Positions 34,566 through 45,400 of a stretch of 64,000 nt of DNA are shown here, in pieces; the first letter of the stretch is position 1, and each line of letters opens with the position of its first letter. The DNA lies in the NCBI RefSeq assembly GCF_036711975.1, contig NC_091972.1, forward strand, positions 1,369,001-1,433,000, given 5' to 3'. Under the pieces are notes generated by a model. The model was given only the letters and a program-made list of their open reading frames with translations. It was not told the DNA's origin and made no database searches. Made by a program: the position numbers and the translations under genes. This stretch comes from Onthophagus taurus. Lineage: Eukaryota > Arthropoda > Insecta > Coleoptera > Scarabaeidae.

Positions 34566-35849
34566 TTATTTTATAGCATTTTCTTGCCACGAAACTTTTC
34601 CATCAGTCATAAAATATTCCAAAACTGCATTCCTAACTTCTTTGCCTTGGTCCGAAGCATGCCTATTTTGTCCTCGTTTTAAATTTGTAAATCCATGTTC
34701 TTCTTCATAAATTAAGGCATCTTCAATATCAGTATAATTGGATCCCAAATAATCTTTGCTTTTTTGTCTAAGAAAATTATGAAGCGCGCAGGTTGCTAAT
34801 ACAACGGATTCGATATTTTTTATTTGCATGTTTATTTCTGTGTGATAAATTCTGAATCTACTAGCTAAAATGCCAAACGCATTTTCAACAACGTTCCTTG
34901 CACGCGAAAGACGATAATTGAATATTTTTTTAGGTGTTGAGAGATCTCTTTGGGCAAACGGTTTCAAAAAATCTGTTCGCAAAGAAAATGCCTCATCGCC
35001 AATAAAAACAAAAGGTAGCTTAATTGTGTTGTTTGCATTAACAAAAGATGAATTTGGAATATGTAAATTCTTGGATTTTAATTTCTCATAAAAAATTGTG
35101 TTTTCAATTACACCGCCATCTGACACACGTCCGTTTATACCAAAATTTATCAGGATAAATTGATAGTTACTATCAACAATAGCTAATAATACTGAACTGA
35201 AAAAGCCTTTATAATTAAAAAAATATGATCCACTATTAAGGCTTAACGATTCTGACATGTTTCCCATCAACTGCTCCTAAACAGTTTGGAAAATTCCACC
35301 TCCGTTTAAAACCTTCAGATATTATTCTCCAATCATTTTCACTCTGAGGAAACTACAAATGTACATGATTTGAAACAATATTTCAATTAATGATTATACT
35401 AAAACTACCTTTACATAGTCTTTTAAAACAATACAAATTGCTTTGCATGTTTCAGGAATTATCCGTCCCAATGCTTGTGCTGATATTATTGTTGTGAACT
35501 TCAGATCCTCATAACTTCTTCCTGTGGCTAAAAACCTGAGAGTGGCACTCAATCTCTCATGAGGTGTTATCGCTCTTCTCATTCTTGTGTCCTGATGTTT
35601 GATAAGAGGTGTTACTAAATTTAATAATTCAAGATAACTTTCTTCGTCCATTCTTAAATAATTTCTATAGTCGTCGGGCTGCAGTTTTAATTCAGTCAAT
35701 AAATTAACATGGGAAAATTTGTCACGTTTGGAAAGCCATGCTTTTGTCCACTTAGTACGTTTTGATATCTTTTTCATATTTTGTTTGTTTTTGATAGTAA
35801 TAAGCAAAAGACCAATTGCAATTAATATTGATTCCTCAGAAATCATCAT
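34566..35849 (-). pseudogene. HARBI1-like nuclease, one intron, one frameshift
   Basis: Exon 1 (35849-35409) has the N-terminal helical region with ERLSATLRFLATGRSYEDL. A 56-bp intron with GTAGTT..TTTGTAG (35353-35408) joins DYVK to FPQSENDWRIISEGF. Exon 2 reads RWNFPNCLGAVDGKH, holding the first catalytic Asp, but breaks near 35240, where about 2 nt are missing after IVKP. The frame resumes as LNSGSYFFNYKGFFSSVLLA, with the second Asp in GRVSDGGV and the Glu in RNVVENAFGIL. The catalytic residues remain, but the break prevents a full product. HARBI1-type nucleases cut element ends in cut-and-paste transposition. The domesticated cellular homologue has no such TIR context. Confidence 0.9.
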
Positions 35850-36033
35850 ATGAGAATATTTATGTATAACAAGTAAACCACACTACCACATTAAATCTTC
35901 TTCTAAACAATTCCATTAAAACTGAGAATCTGAAGTGAATAATGTATGGCGAAAACTCGCGTTCAGTTTTGCTCGAGAGCTTAACTGTGCGTATTTACTC
36001 GCGGACTTACCTGCGTGTGTATGGGCCGTATAA

Positions 36034-37500
36034 TAAACTGAAATCATACATTCAGTCATAAAATTACTATCATATCGATACAGTATGTAAAAATGAATTT
36101 TATTCTACTTTTTTTGTATCTAGAGTTGAATTAATTATAAAAAAGTCTGTGACAAAAATGTACGTTCCTTCCAACTAATACAGTTAGAATGACGGTGTTC
36201 GCACGAGAATCTGAAGCGAATAGTTCGAGTGAACGGCGGAAGGAGTGTAGTCGCGGAAAACGAAATTAACATTTTGTCACGTTTGGTCATAAGACGTGGC
36301 CCGATGGTTACATTGGTTTTTTAGAATGTATACCAACGCTTGATGGTTCTTTTTTACTCGAAGCGTATTGAAACGGATTTAAAGTATATAAGAAATAAAA
36401 AAAGTAGTGTCGAACTAGCCCCCGAGCAGATGACGTCGTAAATATGGACGTAAGCTCGCAAATTTCTAGTAATCACGAGCGCGATCTAAATTAATCACGG
36501 CGGTTTACGCGCTCGGGTGCGTCTCGAGAGTGTGAATGTTTAGCAGCAGATAGCTTCATGGGTTTTACTCCACGTACCGCCGCCCTTCTAGTTGATCGTC
36601 TCTGTCCAGATGGAACGAATACTGAGCTATTATAAAAAAGTTACCACTTAAAACCTCTAATAAAATAACATTTTCATATTTATTAAAAATTCGAAGGAGA
36701 TATAAGCATGGAGAGTAATTCGGGGTCACGTCCGTATGTAAATTTCGACCATTATTCCCAATGAACAACGTCGCGCGGTTTTAAATGCAAAACTCTTTTG
36801 TGTTTTGTAGACGTCAGTGACACTTTTACGCGACAAACACCATTGATCGCTGAACAGGGCACATATCGGCCGTACTCGCACGCTTACGGAATACACGCTG
36901 AGTTTGGAAGAAACGGCTGCGAATAAGTAATGAGAATAATCGTCGTCTCTTTCCTTTTATAACAGACCGCCCGTAAACCCGTCACCTTTTCAACCACTAA
37001 AAACGGCGCGCTTTGATAAACAAATTGCCAATTAACGCAAGGGGTGAATTTGCAATTATGCGAATCAGAGAATTCCCTGTCAATTCGATCGCTTTTATTA
37101 GAACGATCAGGATAAATTATACACTTGTGGTCGTCTTTCACGTTACTACGAATTCACTAGAATCACACAATGATAATTTCTTGGAAATATTTAACTACAT
37201 TACATCTTAATCTATGAATATTAACGTGTAATACCAATGACAACAACATGTAACATGTAAACCCGAATGATTCTAGTTCTATATATAGAATGATTATTTT
37301 TATTTTAATTATGTTTGCCAAAATAAAACATTCATGATGTGAAATTAGTGGAACTTCCGGAAGATTTTACATACAAGTTCCTTGTGAAGATTGGTAAGTA
37401 TGTGCAACTTGGTGCAACTATACATATAGGAAACTTATAGAAGACTCATTAAATGCAGTTTTGATGGTGACTCGGTGGAAACTTTAAAATGAATTAAGTA
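36034..37500. other. No gene seen
   Basis: A GC-richer island lies at about 36180-36560. A small R1 arm fragment (AAACCCGAATGATTCTAGTT) lies at 37260-37280. The rest is AT-rich with chance ORFs. Confidence 0.4.
37258..37320 (-). repeat. R1 arm fragment
   Basis: AAACCCGAATGATTCTAGTT is one arm of the R1 hairpin, as at 54391-54412; the partner arm is missing. Confidence 0.5.
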
Positions 37501-37507
37501 TTATATA

Positions 37508-38189
37508 CAGGGTGATTCACATAAGAACCGACACAGAGCAGGGACATGTAGAGGACAATAAATTAAGATGATTTAAAGTAACTTACCTCTATACTAAGTT
37601 GTACACCTGAGGAGTTATAGGACTTCAAAGTTATTTATAAAATTTGGTTATAAAATTATTTGACAACAAGGTTTTATAACCTATTTGTCAAGTTTGACGT
37701 ACAATTTCACAGCCGACTACTGAATTTTCGATGATTTTAAGTAGCATTAACGAAATACGTGTCTTTAGTTATTTGAGTTTTTTATGAAAACGACAATGCT
37801 TTTTAAAAAATAATAAGAGTAAAAAAAGTTTTAGAATTAAATTCCACATGAAATGAGGCAATAATGTGTTAAATCCACCAAAAGGTTAAAAAAATCTGTC
37901 AAAATTTAGGAGACCATCACCCTTAATCAATCCTTTGAAATGCCATAATTGGTCTCAATTTGCTACCAATTAATACCTTCAGTACACTCATAACGTATAC
38001 CAAATTTGGTTTTTCTAACTTAATGTATTACGAAGATATTCAATGGTTTAAAAATTTAAAACTCAACTTTGAAGGCCTATAACTCCTCAGGGGTACAATT
38101 TAGTATAGAGATAAATTGCGTTAAATCATCTTAATTTATTGTCCTCTACATGTCCCTGCTCTGTGTCAATTCTTATGTGAATCACCCTG
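37508..38189. mobile_element. 682-bp MITE with CAGGGTGATTC termini
   Basis: The left end CAGGGTGATTCACATAAGAA and the right end in inverse form stay complementary for about 140 bp (including GACATGTAGAGGACAATAAA). It is flanked by TATA on the left and TA on the right, consistent with a TA target duplication and a Tc1/mariner-type origin. It has no coding capacity. Confidence 0.85.
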
Positions 38190-38202
38190 TATGTTATATG
38201 TA

Positions 38203-39896
38203 CAGGGTGTCCCGTTAAGCGTACGGAGCGGCTGTATCTCAATAACGGTAAGGCCTAGAGGTTTGGGAAAAAAATCGTTATAAGCAAAGTGGGCAAGAGA
38301 AATAGCTGGAAATTATTTTGAAGTTCGTAATTCGACCGCTAGGGTCGAACAAATAAGAGAGAACAATAATTTTCTTATCTAGAACCTTCTAGAACACTTT
38401 ATCCAAGCTTAGAACTGCTTCAAAACTACTTTTGAGGCGTGTTGAAAAGCCAACGGATCAATGAAACATCAACAATGATAATAAAACAAAATAAACCGAA
38501 ACACTTAGAACAACTTCAATTTTTGACAAAAATAGCTCACTAATGTTCGAAATGTCTTACATAAACCTCGATGCATTTATTTAATCTAGTTTCGACGAAA
38601 AAAAAGCGCTGCTAAGTCTCTTCCCTGGACACGTTTTTACTGGTATTTAGTGTTTTGTCATATTTTCCCTGGTTATTGGTTTTTCTTGAAAAGTCAGGTC
38701 GTTTAGTCTACCCAATAGATAAAGGGGTTTTGCTCGAATCAAGAATGCATATTATGCAAGTTTACATCAGCTTGTGGACAGATGCTTCATGCATCCATAG
38801 CATTTGTGATAAAAGGTTTGGATTTGCCCAAATCATATTTGAAAGTCAATGGTAATAGTTCAGTCTGTTATCATAATCGGTATCTGTTAAGGCCTGATGT
38901 AAAACAAGGTGGTGGAGATATTATTCTCTTGAGAACTCTTGTGGACAATTGTTTTCGGAGTTCCCAGATTATGTGGGATCACATTGCGCACCAATATGAT
39001 TTACGAATTCATAGAGACGTCTGAATGGGCTACACGTTGCCAGTTTTCCGTAATCGCTAAGTCAATCTTAAAAACACTTCTAGAGAAAAATGTCTTTCTT
39101 TGTCGTAATTGCATTGCACATTTTTGCCATGCAGTTGCATCGTATTCGAAACATTGAAAATAAATCATCATACGCTCTATCATACGCTTCTGCGTTAGTA
39201 AATGACATGTTTACAGTTACCATGGTAATGTGATTTGCTTTTCTCGATAAGGTAACTGAATCCGATTGATGGCACTCGAGTTTTTAACATTTTCTTCTAT
39301 AACTCGAGAACGGGTGGCGATATCGAGATGCGGTTTTCACTAAAATTTAGCAAATTTTAAGGTGACTAAGGGTCTGTGAAGTAAATAGTATCGTTCCATT
39401 TAACTTTTCTTCAAAAATCACAAAAATATGTAATCGCTGCAGATAACGTCCTATAGCTCATTTGTTTTAAAGCAGACGGTCTTACTGAAAATATCTTTAA
39501 AAAGAGCATAAAATGCTCTTTCAAACAACACCGAAAACATTCAAATCGGTTGAATGGTCTAGGAGATATTAAAATGTAAACATATGAAAACGCATTGGCC
39601 TCCCCCTCCCTTATTATGACAGATATGAGAAATATCGCAAAACAAAAGCGATGCGGTATTATCCAAGCTATTAAATGATGTTGTCAAAGTTATAGCTCAT
39701 CGTCTAAGTTTCTGAGATAGCGGCAACTTTATGTTTCTCAATGGCAGTTACGCCCCCTAGCGGTCGAATTACGAACTTCAAAATAATTTCCAGCTATTTC
39801 TCTTGGTCACTTTGCTTATAAGGATTTTTTTCCCAAACCTCTTGGCCTTACCGTTCTAGAGATACAGCCGCTCCGTACGCTTAACGGGACACCCTG
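38203..39896. mobile_element. Mariner-like element with CAGGGTGTCCC termini, decayed
   Basis: Terminal inverted repeats of about 145 bp begin CAGGGTGTCCCGTTAAGCGT; both ends are flanked by TA. It lies only 13 bp from the previous element. The interior contains a broken HTH domain (39001-39208, minus) and no DDE catalytic domain, so it is an internally deleted, non-autonomous copy. Confidence 0.82.
39001..39208 (-). pseudogene. DUF4817-type HTH relic of a mariner-like transposase
   Basis: From ATG 39208 the frame reads MSFTNAEAYDRAYDD, then a shift to the frame with CFEYDATAWQKCAMQLRQRK and FFSRSVF. This FTNAE start and ATA..RQRK..SRSVF pattern is the N-terminal DNA-binding domain seen in mariner-like proteins with DUF4817. 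The catalytic domain is gone. The same domain type is present in the 47340-49649 element. Confidence 0.55.
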
Positions 39897-40054
39897 TATA
39901 TAAACAGAATTTAATTTTTTTAAATTTAAGTTATAACAATATATTACAAGTAAAAATAAAAACAAATATTTTATAATTTTGATTTTTATTACAAGCGTAA
40001 AAGTTCCCTAAAAATACTCCACTTCCTATTAAAAATTAACACTAATAAGTGGAC

Positions 40055-40365
40055 GATACACACTATTTAGTGACATTTTGTCAATTAATAGAGTAAAATT
40101 AGAGCGAATTTTTAATAATTTACACTGATTAGATTAGAAATGTATCTAATTAGAGTCACGACAACATCTAGTTAGATTACATATAATACACTATAATAGA
40201 GTAACGATTTTACACTATTTCATAAACACCATCTTCTCACTATTTAGTGTACATTTTTAATCTATTCACCTACACTATATAGTGCAAAAAAATAACTCTA
40301 AATAAATTGGACCGATCTGAACCATGTTTTAGAGTTGATTTTTACTCTATATTTTTTCCTGTGTA
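40055..40365. repeat. Palindrome-rich AT stretch, possible MITE remnant
   Basis: CACTATTTAGTG occurs twice and CACTATATAGTG once (about 40059, 40239 and 40272), each a perfect or near-perfect palindrome. AGAGTTGATTTTTACTCT (40331-40348) is a further inverted repeat, and TTTTTTCCTGTGTAG (40353-40367) resembles a transposon end. No partner terminus was found on the left. Confidence 0.4.
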
Positions 40366-40425
40366 GGTCTTGTGTTAGTTCTAGTGATAGTTTAATAAAA
40401 ATATGCAACATAGTTTAATTTATTT
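40366..40425 (+). repeat. R1 fragment
   Basis: Contains GGTCTTGTGTTAGTTCTAGT followed by a run of AATAAAAATATGCAACAT, the R1 arm plus its outer flank (compare 1960-1980). Confidence 0.5.
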
Positions 40426-42128
40426 ACCTTTTGTATTCAATAAAGATTATTAAATTTATTTATACAATACTTTATATTTTTTATGCGTACGATATTTTAA
40501 TTTAAAAAACGATAATTTTTTCGCATGTACGATAAGTATAATGTTCAAATCTGGCAACACTACTCTCAAGTCTCTCTGTTTCTGAAGAAGTGTTCATCAT
40601 TTGCCACTCAATAGCTTAAATCTAATTGGTTTCAAAAAATAAAAATGTAAAGGTAATTTGAATGAAATGAAAATGAAAATTCTCGTATCATTTGTACACA
40701 ACAAAGAATGTATAGTGATTCCGTGAAAACTCGATACAATCTTCATAATACCCTTCATGCATCTACCGAATCATTGTAATTCATGGAAAGCGAGGACAGA
40801 TGGGGAGATACCCCGAAGATGGATGCATAGAGATGTCCGTAAATACGACGGTTGAAGGCCTATGGGGTTGTGGTTTTTTATAATATTTACGGACCACGTC
40901 TTTTGTTCATAGTTCTTCCCATGGTTCCGTAGAAAACCATCTACATTTAGACTGTACGTTGGGTAGATTTTGAGAAAGGATAACGCGGCGTATCGGGTTA
41001 CGAGATGAAAAATTTACAATTTTGTTTTAAATTTATACTATTCAGGAAAAATTACTTGTTTTTCTCTTTAAGAATATAATCCAAAACGATCGGACCTTAA
41101 AACGAGGTGAACGTCTTCATAAAGAGGTAACGTGCCCCCCCGCGATCATCGAGCCCTAACTAACGCCTGTTTACCTCAAATAAACAGGTCGAAAGAACTG
41201 CGAAAGCACAACGGACAACGGCGCAATAAATATAGACGAGGGTGCCACCCGTGGTTTGCGAAAAATCGTATATTTTGCACCGCGAGAGGTTTCTTACACA
41301 CACTCGCGCCTTACAGTTGTTTAATTTAAGCGGGGACACTGACATAAAGGCGCAAACGATACGGTCAGTAAGCCATAAGTACTAGAAATAACCTAACGTG
41401 TTTTAGTTACATAATGTAGGTATGTTACACTTCTATTTTCAAGAGAAACGCAAATCTAAAACGTTGTACAAAGTTACTTTGTTATCGGTTTTGTTAGAAA
41501 ATCAACTTTTATGACACTTGAGTAAAGGGAAAGTGAGTTTAATTTTATAACTTGATCTTCAGAGTTGGTTCTGTGGAAAGATGCCATAAGGTATAAAATA
41601 TCACAATAAATTGGATAGAACTTTAAACAGTTACCTTGACTATGTGAATCTTTATTTTCAGCATGAACATTTTCCCCTTCTCCCCGCTACTTGAGAAGCG
41701 AAAACAGTTTAATTCCTGCTTCAATCTTTCCATAATTTCATGATGGACAGTACAGAAATGATAGATAAAAAAAATGTAAAGACACTTTAAAATTTGAGTT
41801 AAAATGTCTGTCCATTTTAATTCAACTAGAAAGTTCCGAGTTTAGTCGTGCGTCTACAGAGTGGATAAATTGCAATAGTAAGAAGCTAAAATAAATATAT
41901 GTCATAAACAATAGAAATTAAATTCAAATTTTACGAAGTAATGAAAATAACAAAATAAGTATATATTTTCACATTTCTCAACTTTCTATTCAGTCATTTT
42001 CAAATAATAGGTAATAAAAAATAGTTTCTATTTAAAATTGCAGTTATCCATAGAGTTTAATATAAATTAATTAAATAGAAACTGTAACTAATCCTTAAGT
42101 AGCAAGGAAATATCTGTAAAACACCACA
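40426..42128. other. No gene seen
   Basis: AT-rich, with a GC-richer island at about 41090-41370 and a small R1 fragment at 41824-41860 (CTAGAAAGTTCCGAGTTTAG). Short ORFs on both strands have no recognisable domain. Confidence 0.4.
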
Positions 42129-43344
42129 AAACAATTAACCGGCGAGACGATAGCAACAAATCGCTCAGCAACAAACTTTTTCCTTTATATTTCCACCTAC
42201 TTCTAGGGCCCATATCTTCGTTATCTAGAAAGATAGCGAAAAACTAAAAACTAGCGAAAGAGCAGGAAATTTCCCATAAGTTCAATATAGTTGTAGAGTT
42301 TTCTCCCTGTCAAATAGGAAAGTTATTAGTGCAAGCAATATTTGCGTGTTTTTATCGGTAGGGGCTTTTTCAGGTGGGTTTTTCTTACAGACGCTGATAG
42401 ATATTGGCGGACGAAAACTCGGAATAAGATAGTCCAAGGTCAGCTCTTTCTGAATATATAAGCCATTTATTGAATTTAAATCTGTTAACGGCTGCACAAG
42501 GCCGTGAAGTTTGGTAATTTTGAGGTAAATTGAATGCAGCGCGACGTTTCTTATTTTTTCTTGCTCTTATTATCAACATATCGGCGGACGAAAATGGATA
42601 AAACGGATAAATTGGTTTAGGATAGAGAAACGACCAAGCTTTCCAACCGTGTGCTTAGTTTTTCGCTATCTTTCTAGATAACCAAAATATTGGCCCGAAA
42701 AGTAGACGGAAATACTAGGGAAAAGTTTGTTGCTGGGCTGATAAACGATTGTGCAAACGTGTGATTGAGATGTGTTATATACCGATGAAAAGAGTAGAAA
42801 ATTTCCCATAAGATGAATATAGTTCTACAGTTTTATCCCCGTCATATAAGAGAGTTATAGACCCAAGCGTGGTTTAGCCGCGGCAAAAATTCATGGCAGC
42901 GCGACGTTTCTTATTTTTTTCTTGCTCTCATTATCAACATATTGGCAGACGAAAAGTTGGTTTAAGATAGAGAAACGACCAAGCTTTCCAACCGTGTGCT
43001 TAGTTTTCCGCTAGCGTTATAAATAACAAAGATATCCATCCGAAAAGTACATAGATGGAAATACAAAAGTAAAGTTTGTTGCCAACTGTAGGCTCCTTTT
43101 CAGGAGCGTTTTTTTTATAGCGCCTACGGATATTGACGGACGAAAACGTCAATACGACGGAATCGGAATAAGATAGTCCAAAGTCAGCTCTTTCCGAATA
43201 TGTAAACCATTTATTGAATTTCCATCTGGTAACGGCTGCACAAGGCCGTGAAGTTTGGTAATTCTGAGGTAAAATGAATGCAGCGCGACGTTTCTTATTT
43301 TTTCTTGCTCTTATTATCAACATATCGGCGGACGATTTATGATA

Positions 43345-45247
43345 ATAATAATAATAATAAACTTTATTGCCCAACAGCGCACCATATTAAGGGCAAAATA
43401 CAAAAAATATACAAATTATTACAAATTGTACATCAATATAATTACAAGTGAAATTAAAATGCATATAATACATACCTAAATAATAATACAATCAAATAAA
43501 AGAGGCAAGAAAAGAGACAGAAAATGCAATGTTTATTCTAGCCTACAACTATCGTTCATGTTCGTGATCATATGTGTTATCGGCGCCCTTTTTTTGACAT
43601 TTGTTCTGCATAAAGGTGGATAAAAATACAAATGGGACCGAGAATTTATGCGCGGCACCACTATATTCACTCGCGACAACAACCACGCACAGTCGATCTC
43701 ACCACACATCAACTTTTGCAAGAACGAGGCACTTTGGACCATTCTTCTATCCTGCAGAGAAGGAAGCTTGTGGCGATGCAGTAGATCTAAGTAGTTCACT
43801 CCTTTAGGCGGATATTTACCATCCATACGATATGACAAAAATTTGAGAAATCGACGCTGGACTTTCTCAACCATTAGTTGTTGTGACGTGTAAATAGGGT
43901 ACCATATTACAGAGGCATACTGGAGGCGAGAGATCACCAGAGCCATAAATAGCGTTTTCAGGGTACCAAAATCAGCAAATCGACCCATGATCCTCAGTAT
44001 GAAACCCAAAGTTCTCCAAGCCTGAGAGCACATCTGCTCAATATAGGGCAAGAAAGAAAGTTCTGAGTCAAACAGCACTCCCAGATCCTTCACCGTAGAG
44101 ACCCTTGTTAGAGGTATGGAAGCCGCAATATAAACTGTGTCGATTTTATTTAACTTCTTTGTAAATGATATATAAGTACATTTACTGACACTTAAAGAAA
44201 GGGCATTGAAATTGCACCACTTCTGAATAATGTCCAGGTTGTTCTGCAGCATCCTAGAGTCATCCAATGATCTGACCTCCACAAAAATTTTCAAATCATC
44301 AGCATAAGCAAGCACTGGACAGCGGTAAGCGAGTCTAATAAATCGTTTATATATAGAACAAATAGCAGCGGTCCCAGATTGGATCCTTGAGGAACTCCAG
44401 ATGTAGGCGAGTAGCCGTCGGAATAAAATCCATTGTAAAAAACACGACATACTCTATCAGCAAGGTACGATTTCATCAAATTTAATGAATTAGAAGACAT
44501 ACCAAAATAGCTCAATTTCTGTAGCAACATACTGTGATCAATGCGATCAAAGGCCTTCTCAAAATCGGTATAAACTACGTCGACTTGTCCACCAACATCC
44601 ATTACCTCTGCGACGTACTGGGTAAGACAACATAAATTAGTTATTGTCGAGCGTTTAGGCACAAAACCATGTTGGTGAGGCGATACATATGATTGTGTGT
44701 GACGATAAATTGTATTAAAAATTATCTGCTCATATACCTTTGCAAAATTAGATAGAATAGCAATTGGTCTATAGTTGGTTACCAAGGACTTGTCACCTTT
44801 CTTAAATACGGGCGTGACTCTAGCTGACTTCCATCTCTGAGGGAAAATCGAAGCAGTTATAGAGCGATTAATAATGTACATCAACGGTTTAGCTAACGCA
44901 AATCGTACATCACGTACCAGAAAACTAGGTATTTGGTCTTCACCCGCTGTGAGTTTGGAGCTAAAACCCCTCATTACAGCAATTATATCCTCCTCGGTTA
45001 CCTGATGGATATTAAACGTTGGCAACGTGGGAACTGCGTCAGTAAAATCCCTGGAATTGTCCGAATAAACAAATGAAAAATAGGAATCGAAAGCATTGAC
45101 TATATCAATCGGAATAGTATATTCATCTACATCATCTCTAACGATCGACGGTATTCTGCTAGTACCTTGCTTTAGTCGAACGAAATTCCAGAAATCACTA
45201 GGATCGTGCTTTAAATTATCAGAGGCATGTTGCCAAAAGGAATAGAG
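43345..45247 (-). mobile_element. CR1-like LINE nested in Foldback-like element A
   Basis: The 3' tail is a (TTA)n run (43345-43360) and the 5' end is truncated within the ORF. Flanks share GATA (43341-43344 and 45248-45251). The uninterrupted module at 51410-51430 (reverse complement GGCGGACGATTTATGATAGA) is the empty-site version, which proves where the insertion happened. Confidence 0.88.
43533..45241 (-). pseudogene. LINE reverse transcriptase, 5'-truncated, one frameshift
   Basis: The open frame extends, without a start codon, from about 45241 (SFWQHASDNLKHDPSDFW) through the RT motifs: TAGEDQIPSFLV, WKSARVTPVFKKGDKS, NYRPIAIL, HGFVPKRST, motif A DFEKAFDRIDH, and GVPQGSNLGPLLF. Near 44305 one base is missing, splitting the catalytic YADD box between two frames (CLL then YADDLKIFV). 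The second frame continues through the thumb and C-terminal region to 43533. Relative to intact LINE proteins the endonuclease is absent. The element class (CR1/Jockey-like) is inferred from motif style. Confidence 0.88.
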
Positions 45248-45400
45248 GATAGAGAAAAGACCAAGCTTTCCAACCGTGTGCTTAGTTTTTCGCTATCTTT
45301 CTAGATAACGAAAATATGGGCCCTAGAAGTAGGTGGAAATATAAAGGAAAAAGTTTGTTGCTGAATGGTTTGTTGTTATCGTCTCGCCGGTAAACAATTA

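Larger units (their letters stand above)
33116..36030. mobile_element. PIF/Harbinger DNA transposon (copy 1)
   Basis: The left end reads TGCGGCCCATACACGCGCAG and the right end, reverse-complemented, TACGGCCCATACACACGCAG, followed on both sides by GTAAGT. The flanks carry TAA (33113-33115 and 36031-36033), the 3-bp target duplication preferred by this superfamily. Two convergent genes are inside: a MADF DNA-binding protein (plus) and a HARBI1-type nuclease (minus). The element is 2.9 kb and complete at the ends, but the nuclease gene has a frameshift. Confidence 0.92.
42138..45391. mobile_element. Foldback-like (Mutator-related) element A, carrying a LINE
   Basis: The ends are inverted copies of ACCGGCGAGACGATA followed by GCAACAAA or ACAACAAA. 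Flanks carry AAACAATTA on both sides (42129-42137 and 45392-45400), a perfect 9-bp target duplication. Inside are internally repetitive modules in inverted orientation: a short forward arm (42160-42290) and reversed modules, with copies of CTAAGCACACGGTTGGAAAG at 42639, 42977 and 45258 (on the minus strand). Repetitive inverted arms and a 9-bp duplication are the known features of Foldback elements, which relate to Mutator-type transposons. No transposase is encoded. A LINE at 43345-45247 is nested in it. Confidence 0.85.
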
